Part shown: positions 6,637 to 11,318 of the stretch, in pieces
Layout of the letters: the number at the start of each line of letters is the position of its first letter
How positions within the stretch are numbered: the stretch's first letter is position 1
From: Clostridium sp. UBA3947
GTDB lineage: Bacteria > Bacillota > Clostridia > Clostridiales > Clostridiaceae
Direction of reading: 5' to 3'
Length of the DNA: 11,318 nucleotides
Assembly: GCA_002385545.1 (NCBI GenBank)
Contig: DGDR01000082.1
Location: 772-12,089, forward strand
Position numbers and translations under genes: made by a program
Notes under the pieces: model-generated
Told to the model about the DNA's origin: nothing
The model's database searches: none
Seen by the model: the letters and a program-made list of their open reading frames with translations, nothing else

Positions 6637-6665
6637 TTTAACCATGGAATAAACTGTGGTATAAT
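6637..6665 (+). promoter_or_regulatory. Candidate extended -10 promoter for the downstream secreted/membrane protein
   Basis: A perfect TATAAT (6660-6665) carries the extended -10 TG one base upstream (TGGTATAAT, 6657-6665). A weak -35 (TTTAAC, 6637-6642) lies at a 17-nt spacing. It would give a leader of about 170 nt. It overlaps the possible coding remnant, so it is only a candidate. Confidence 0.4.
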
Positions 6666-6785
6666 ACCATTATTAGGTCACCAGAAGTAAGCAATCTGCG
6701 TGAAATTTTAAATGAGCAACTTAGATACCAGGCTGGAGACATTAAGTTCAATGAGTTTAACAGTAATAAAAAGACTAATATGTAA
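6642..6785 (+). pseudogene. Possible coding remnant (C-terminal fragment, unidentified)
   Basis: A 47-codon frame is open from a TAA at 6639-6641 to a TAA at 6783-6785. Its translation has a protein-like composition, including SPEVSNLREILNEQL and a charged Lys/Asn-rich tail. There is no start codon with a ribosome site. Upstream bases back to the mgtE terminator are broken by stops in this frame, as expected for a decayed gene. I cannot name the family. A chance frame is possible. Apart from this and a promoter-like sequence, 6575-6843 contains nothing I can support. Confidence 0.25.
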
Positions 6786-6843
6786 GAATACTCTGAAGTA
6801 AAAACTTGTTTAATAAAAAAACATGTAGAGCGGAGGAGATTTA

Positions 6844-7968
6844 TTGTTTAAGAAACTTTTAGTAAGCATATCTATAACACTCTGTATCATGTTAAGTTTT
6901 GGACAAGTAGCTCTAGCTAATGATACTGAAATGTCAAAAGGAGCAAAATTAGAAGGAATTTATAGCTTTGATGAAGATTCCAATATAAGCTTAGTTGAAG
7001 AAACTGTAACTTATAATATTAGGAGCTATGAAAGCAAGGGATCAAAGGCAGATGTAATAGTACAATATCAATTAAAAAATCTTACTAATGAGATAAAGAA
7101 TGTTAGGATGTTCTATATAATATCTCTTTTATCAGAAATAGATAAACCAGAATTCCATGATTCCTCTAAGCTTAACATAAGTGATGTTTTAAAGGTGTCC
7201 TTCAATGGTAAAGATATTACAGAAAACTGTATCTATAGAGAAGAGGCTGAAATGCCAGATAATTGGATACCAGACTATCATCATAAAATGCCATACCCAA
7301 TTCCGGAGGATAAGAATTTTAGGTATGATGTGCAAAATACATATTATAAAAGGGCTGAGGGGATAGAAATACCTTTTACACTAAGGGAATTTGAAGAAGG
7401 AAATTTAGAAATACAGTATAGCAGTACTAGTGGATACGACCAAGAAGGTTATTATAAAGCTCTTACGGGATATATATTCTATTTAACACCAGCTAAGTTT
7501 TTGACAGGAGACAGTAAGCTTAACTTGTGCGTTAATTTTCCTCAAGTTGGGATTTATCAATTTTATAGCAATATTCCAATGACTAAGGTGTCTAAAAATT
7601 CCTATATGATATCTATAGATAAGCTACCAAGCTATGAATGGAGTTTTTCTTTTTTCAAAAAGTCTGCTATAAGCTTTGGAACAAATAATAACATTCTTCA
7701 TACTATCTATACTTTCCTTACAGCCTTAGCGTTTTTTATTATTATGATTATAATATCAGTAAAATTGAAAAAAAGATGGATGAAAGAAGCTATTAGACCG
7801 TTAGCTTACATAATATCATTTCTATTCTTTAATCTAAATACAAATGTGACTTATAGCGGGTCTATTGGTTATGCAATTTTCTTACTGATAACAGCAATAT
7901 TTATACCTTTTATTTATCTTATTAGAAGCATATTTAGAATAAGAAAATTTATTAATAGAAAAGTGTAA
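6844..7968 (+). CDS. Secreted/membrane-anchored protein of unknown function
   Basis: This is a 374-aa protein I do not recognise. It begins with TTG, supported by GGAGGAG (6832-6838) five nt upstream; no ATG sits nearby with a comparable site. Residues 1-25 form a classic Sec signal peptide: MFKK, a hydrophobic core, and a likely cleavage after ALA before ND. Residues 26 to about 285 form an extracytoplasmic domain rich in Tyr and aromatic/polar alternation, probably mostly beta strands, with conspicuous stretches around 124-150 (DNWIPDYHHKMPYPIPED) and 220-250. Three hydrophobic helices follow (about 287-305, 316-332, 340-362), ending in a basic cytoplasmic tail. The protein is therefore anchored by its C-terminal helices with the large domain outside. 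It loosely resembles DUF4424-type surface proteins in layout, but this is an impression only. It is monocistronic, between a candidate promoter and a strong terminator. Confidence 0.85.
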   Translation: MFKKLLVSISITLCIMLSFGQVALANDTEMSKGAKLEGIYSFDEDSNISLVEETVTYNIRSYESKGSKADVIVQYQLKNLTNEIKNVRMFYIISLLSEIDKPEFHDSSKLNISDVLKVSFNGKDITENCIYREEAEMPDNWIPDYHHKMPYPIPEDKNFRYDVQNTYYKRAEGIEIPFTLREFEEGNLEIQYSSTSGYDQEGYYKALTGYIFYLTPAKFLTGDSKLNLCVNFPQVGIYQFYSNIPMTKVSKNSYMISIDKLPSYEWSFSFFKKSAISFGTNNNILHTIYTFLTALAFFIIMIIISVKLKKRWMKEAIRPLAYIISFLFFNLNTNVTYSGSIGYAIFLLITAIFIPFIYLIRSIFRIRKFINRKV

Positions 7969-7971
7969 TAA

Positions 7972-8020
7972 AGGTGCTAAAAGCAGCACAATTTGCGTGT
8001 TGCTTTTAGCACCTATTTTA
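7972..8020. terminator. Strong, probably bidirectional terminator between convergent genes
   Basis: An 18-nt arm starting AGGTGCTAAAAGC (7972-7989) pairs with one ending GCTTTTAGCACCT (7997-8014), with a single G-T wobble and a 7-nt loop. ATTTTA follows on the + strand, and TTTATTACACTTTT on the - strand. It lies 3 nt after the + gene's stop and about 110 nt past the - strand UbiB-family gene's stop, so it can end transcription from both sides. The remaining bases 8021-8121 show no feature. Confidence 0.85.
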
Positions 8021-8121
8021 AAATCCGCAGTTAGAGCTATGTTTCGCTAAAAATCCTCACTAATAAAAATCAAAAGTTACTACATAGCCAACATTTCAAA
8101 TCCTAGCTTTCTTGAGCAAAT

Positions 8122-9726
8122 TTACATTTTCCCTGAACGGAAGATGCTTATTAAAATCCATAAGGATATTATACCTGACACTATAAAGCCTATAAGACCA
8201 ACTGCTGACATATCGTAAATTTTGCCGCCAACGTTGGAATCTATAATTAGGGCAGAAGCAATTATCATAGAGGAAGCCACTAGAGTTGCTGCTAAACGGT
8301 TAATCATCCTGTTTAGAAGGCTAAAGGGCTTTTCTAAATTTCTGTGCTCAAACTGAATCTTAGCCCGACCTCTTATTACACTGTCAGAAAGCTCAATAAG
8401 CTTAGATGGTAATCTTGATGAATCCTTAGTAAAACGTACGGCTTTTAAAGCAAAATCTTCTAGGTTTAAATCCTTTAACCAGCTTTTTTTAGTGCTAGCC
8501 TTTACATAGGGAATGGCTACATCTAATATATTTATATCTGGAGCTATCTTAGCAACTACACCTTCTACAATAACTAAGGTCTTTACCAATAGGGTTAGTT
8601 CCTTTGGCATTCTGATATTATTTCTAGAGGATACATCCATCACATCTTCTAGTATTAGAGAAACCTTTATACTGCTTAGGGAGGTGGAAAGATAGTTGGT
8701 CATTAAGTATTCTATATCGTCATAGAGCTGGTTTCTATCCACATGACCTGTTCGTACTCCAATAGACATTAATACAGAAATAAGCTTGTTTATATCTTCG
8801 AAAACTATAGAAATTACCATTTCATTGAGGGCATTTCTTAAGCTGTTTGGAAGTTCACCCATAATGCCAAAATCAATGAAGCAAAGCTTATTATCCTTAA
8901 TTAATATGTTTCCAGGATGAGGATCCCCATGGAAAAAGCCATCCTCAAAAATTTGCTTGAAGAAGGATAGGGCTAGGGTTTTACCTAATTGATCCAGAGC
9001 AATTTTTTCCCTATGTAGCCTCTTTATATCGGAAATTTTAATGCCATCAATTTTTTCCATGGTTACTACATGCTTTGAACAGAATTCCTTTACTACATAG
9101 GGCACATACATAAAGTCTACATTTTTATTGAAGGTATGGAACTTTTCTATGTTACTTGCTTCGTTTTCAAAATTTAATTCCTTTTCCATAGAGGTAAAAA
9201 GCTCATCTATAGCCTCCTGAGGATCTAGTAAAAACTCCTTAAAACGTCCCTTAGTAAGGTTAAGTAGCCTGCTTAAAATAGAAAGGTCCAATTTCATTTT
9301 TTCGTAGATATGAGGTCTTTGGATTTTTACAATCACTTCTCTGCCGTCCTTTAATACTGCGGTATGAACCTGTGCTATAGAAGCAGAGGCTAAAGGCTCT
9401 TCATCAAATTGGAGGAAGCAGTCCTTTATGTTTTTTGAAAAGTCTTCAAGAAAGACTTGGTTTATAGCTTCAAAGCTTTCTGCAGGCACATCGTCTTGAA
9501 GCTTAGAGAACTCTTCTATGTACTCTGCCGGTATTATATCTGGACGGGTACTTAAAATCTGCCCAATTTTTATAAAGGTTGGTCCTAGGTCCTCAAAGGC
9601 CTTTCTTAGGTTGGATGGGGCACTCTTTGCTCTTTTAATTTTTGAATCTACCAGGTAGCCAAAACCATAAGAAGCCATTATTTTAACAATTTCCTGAAAT
9701 CTTTGGACAGAATTTTTATATACCAT
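8122..9726 (-). CDS. UbiB/ABC1 (AarF) family atypical kinase-like protein
   Basis: This 534-aa protein kinase-like ATPase of the UbiB/ABC1 family is a probable membrane-associated protein. Family motifs are intact: KIGQ (53-56) in the N-terminal extension, the Ala-rich nucleotide loop PLASASIAQVH (111-121) replacing the usual Gly-rich loop, the lysine of VIVKIQRP (Lys134), ELNFENEA (183-190), catalytic FHGDPHPGN (265-273) and metal-binding DFG (285-287). Two hydrophobic helices close the protein (about 477-497 and 506-528), as in bacterial UbiB proteins. Family members in E. coli and mitochondria support ubiquinone synthesis. A Clostridium-like host is not expected to make ubiquinone, so the role here is unknown, perhaps lipid or isoprenoid handling. 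The start codon follows AGGTGA (9731-9736). The gene lies 15 nt after the carboxyltransferase gene, in one operon. Confidence 0.93.
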   Translation of the reverse strand: MVYKNSVQRFQEIVKIMASYGFGYLVDSKIKRAKSAPSNLRKAFEDLGPTFIKIGQILSTRPDIIPAEYIEEFSKLQDDVPAESFEAINQVFLEDFSKNIKDCFLQFDEEPLASASIAQVHTAVLKDGREVIVKIQRPHIYEKMKLDLSILSRLLNLTKGRFKEFLLDPQEAIDELFTSMEKELNFENEASNIEKFHTFNKNVDFMYVPYVVKEFCSKHVVTMEKIDGIKISDIKRLHREKIALDQLGKTLALSFFKQIFEDGFFHGDPHPGNILIKDNKLCFIDFGIMGELPNSLRNALNEMVISIVFEDINKLISVLMSIGVRTGHVDRNQLYDDIEYLMTNYLSTSLSSIKVSLILEDVMDVSSRNNIRMPKELTLLVKTLVIVEGVVAKIAPDINILDVAIPYVKASTKKSWLKDLNLEDFALKAVRFTKDSSRLPSKLIELSDSVIRGRAKIQFEHRNLEKPFSLLNRMINRLAATLVASSMIIASALIIDSNVGGKIYDMSAVGLIGFIVSGIISLWILISIFRSGKM

Positions 9727-9741
9727 AAAATCACCTACAAA

Positions 9742-11130
9742 TTATACTATAATGCCACCGGCATCTTTTCTTAACTCTTCATTAGAAGGATTTGCTTTTT
9801 TATTCTTAATAAAGGGTTCAGCAATTTGAGGGAATAAAATATAAGATAATACATCCTCGCTGTTAGTAGTAATATCCTTTAGTTCCTCTTTAGTCTTATT
9901 AAATATTGGTTCTAAGGTATCGGCAAATCTAGTAGTTATTGGCTTTTCTCCTTCTAAGGCTTTAGCCATTAGTTCTGGATTTATTTCACCTGGAGCCTTT
10001 CCGTACTCGCCCCTGCAGTAAGCCTTTACCTCTTTTAATATCATTTTGTATCTTTCACCAGTTAATACATTTACCGTTGCCTGTGTCCCAACCATCTGGC
10101 TCATAGGGGTTACAAGAGGAGGGAAACCTAAATCTTCTCTAACCCTTGGTACCTCTTCCAAAACTGCCTCTAGCTTATCGATGGAGTTTTGAGCCTTAAG
10201 TTGAGATATCATATTTGAAAGCATGCCGCCAGGAATCTGATACACAAGACCCTCTGGCTGAGGAGTAAGCACTTTAGGATCTAACTCTCCAGACTGTAAA
10301 AAATGCTCTTTAATTGGTTTAAAGAAATCGTTAATCTTTTTTAATAAGCTGCTATTTAAGCCACTGCTAAAGCCAGAGGCCTCTAAGGCATAGTGCATAG
10401 TCTCTGTAGGCGGTTGAGCAGTGCCGCTAGAGAATACAGATATAGAACAATCTATTCCATCCACTCCTGCCTCTGTAGCCTTCAAATAGGACATTTCGGC
10501 TAAACCATTGGTGGAATGGGAATGAAGGTATATAGGTAGCTTTACTTCAGCCTTTATAGACTTAACAAGCTCATAGGCAGTCTGGGGCATAATTAAGCCC
10601 GCCATGTCCTTTATGCAAATAGAATCTGCTCCCATAGCTTCTAACTGCTTGGCAAGGCTTATGTAATTTTCTATATTGTGAATTGGGCTGACGGTGTAAA
10701 CTATGGTTCCCTGAGCATGGGCCCCTTGCTTTTTAGTTTCATCCATAGCCACTTCTATATTTCTATAATCATTTAAGGCATCAAAGATTCTTATTATATC
10801 AATACCGTTATATACAGAAAGCTTTATAAATTCTCTAACTACATCATCGGGATAGTGCTTGTAGCCAAGTAGGTTTTGTCCTCTTAAAAGCATTTGAAGA
10901 GGCGTTTTTGTAACAATTCTTTTTATATTTCTTAACCTATCCCAAGGATCTTCATTTAAATATCGTATACAGGAGTCAAAGGTAGCTCCGCCCCAACACT
11001 CCAAGGAATGATAACCTGCATCATCCAAATCTCTAAGTACTGGTGCAAACTGTTCAAAGGACATTCTGGTTGCAATCAGTGATTGGTTTGCGTCCCTTAA
11101 TACCGTTTCAGTTATATGAATGCTTTTCAT
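9742..11130 (-). CDS. oadA: Biotin-dependent carboxyltransferase subunit, oxaloacetate decarboxylase alpha / PycB type, lacking the biotin domain
   Basis: This 462-aa carboxyltransferase moves CO2 between oxaloacetate/pyruvate and carboxybiotin. The TIM-barrel motifs are complete: LRDANQS (11-17) with metal ligand Asp13, ECWGGATFD (44-52), RIFDALND (114-121), the carbamylated lysine Lys174 in CIKDMAG, metal ligands His203 and His205 in LHSHSTNG, and SGTAQPPTE (235-243). The conserved PYC_OADA domain follows, with IPGGMLSNM (299-307) and TPMSQMVGTQA (341-351). Full OadA and PycB proteins continue with a Pro/Ala linker and a biotinyl domain containing AMKM; this one stops near residue 462 without them, and no carrier gene is in the window. 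It therefore needs a separate biotin carrier or has another role. The start follows AGGTGAG (11134-11140). A TATAAT lies upstream (11153-11158, - strand) without a clear -35. It is the first gene of a pair with the UbiB-family gene. Confidence 0.9.
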   Translation of the reverse strand: MKSIHITETVLRDANQSLIATRMSFEQFAPVLRDLDDAGYHSLECWGGATFDSCIRYLNEDPWDRLRNIKRIVTKTPLQMLLRGQNLLGYKHYPDDVVREFIKLSVYNGIDIIRIFDALNDYRNIEVAMDETKKQGAHAQGTIVYTVSPIHNIENYISLAKQLEAMGADSICIKDMAGLIMPQTAYELVKSIKAEVKLPIYLHSHSTNGLAEMSYLKATEAGVDGIDCSISVFSSGTAQPPTETMHYALEASGFSSGLNSSLLKKINDFFKPIKEHFLQSGELDPKVLTPQPEGLVYQIPGGMLSNMISQLKAQNSIDKLEAVLEEVPRVREDLGFPPLVTPMSQMVGTQATVNVLTGERYKMILKEVKAYCRGEYGKAPGEINPELMAKALEGEKPITTRFADTLEPIFNKTKEELKDITTNSEDVLSYILFPQIAEPFIKNKKANPSNEELRKDAGGIIV

Positions 11131-11234
11131 TAGCTCACCTCAATTTCAGTATATTATAATAATATTCTAGCATAAAGGGGGAAAGAAGTGGGGGAAAATA
11201 TTAATAAATCCTCAAAATAACAAATATGTTCCCG

Positions 11235-11263
11235 TTGACTTTCAAAAAATTTTATACTAAAAT
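11235..11263 (+). promoter_or_regulatory. Probable promoter of the tRNA-Arg gene
   Basis: TTGACT (11235-11240) and TAAAAT (11258-11263) are 17 nt apart. A start near 11270 lies about ten bases before the tRNA 5' end. It points away from the divergent carboxyltransferase gene. Confidence 0.6.
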
Positions 11264-11278
11264 ATTAAAGTGTCATAT

Positions 11279-11318
11279 GTGCCCGTAGCTCAGTGGATAG
11301 AGCAGTGGTTTCCTAAAC
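11279..11318 (+). tRNA. tRNA-Arg (anticodon CCU), 5' part, cut by the window end
   Basis: The acceptor 5' strand GTGCCCG (11279-11285) is followed by TA, a D-arm GCTC (11288-11291) and GAGC (11300-11303) around AGTGGATA, and an anticodon stem strand GTGGT (11305-11309). The loop TT-CCT-AA (11310-11316) puts the anticodon CCT at 11312-11314, reading AGG arginine codons. The window ends two bases into the 3' anticodon strand, so the T-arm and acceptor 3' strand are not visible. Confidence 0.9.

Noticed and set aside
8513..8695. Short + strand open frame inside the UbiB-family gene
   Set aside because: It is an antisense shadow of conserved kinase-like sequence, without initiation signals.
9742..11130. 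Complete pyruvate carboxylase or full OadA
   Set aside because: There is no ATP-grasp biotin carboxylase domain, and the protein ends before the biotinyl AMKM domain.
1..11318. CRISPR array, insertion sequence or attachment site
   Set aside because: No regularly spaced repeats, transposase or integrase gene, or flanking direct repeats were found. The tRNA at the right edge is cut, so its 3' end cannot be checked for an integration site.

Overview
The window is AT-rich and reads as chromosome from a Clostridium-like low-GC Firmicute. The evidence is strong AGGAGG-type ribosome sites, A/T-ending codons, Mg2+ control by an M-box RNA, a eukaryotic-type NADP isocitrate dehydrogenase, and a biotin-domain-less carboxyltransferase (oxaloacetate decarboxylase alpha type). 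No mobile element, CRISPR array or phage gene is visible.

Left block (1-2843, + strand): the window opens in what may be the last codons of a small upstream gene. It continues into a two-gene transporter cassette: a 674-aa polytopic protein of the bacteriocin-associated (lactococcin 972 type) family and its ABC ATPase, separated by one base. Together they should form an ABC complex linked to export of, or immunity to, a small peptide encoded just outside the window.

Middle block (2844-7968, + strand): a monocistronic icd has its own promoter and a strong terminator. An 880-bp stretch without a large gene follows. Its right half is a long regulatory leader for the Mg2+ transporter gene mgtE: sigma-A-like promoter, M-box riboswitch, intrinsic terminator, a 36-codon small ORF with an excellent ribosome site enclosed by a second long-range hairpin, and a third hairpin before mgtE. 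The left half carries a degraded-looking coding fragment. After the mgtE terminator comes another short remnant, then a secreted/membrane protein of unknown function that starts with TTG and ends in a very strong hairpin terminator.

Right block (7969-11318): on the - strand, an OadA-type carboxyltransferase and a UbiB/ABC1 family kinase-like protein form a close pair (15-nt gap), transcribed leftward toward the shared terminator. At the right edge, on the + strand and behind its own promoter, a tRNA-Arg(CCU) gene begins and is cut by the window end.

Functionally this is a mix of core metabolism (2-oxoglutarate synthesis, oxaloacetate/pyruvate carboxyl transfer), Mg2+ homeostasis and one accessory peptide-transport cassette. 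The most unusual parts are the composite mgtE leader and the unexplained secreted/membrane protein.
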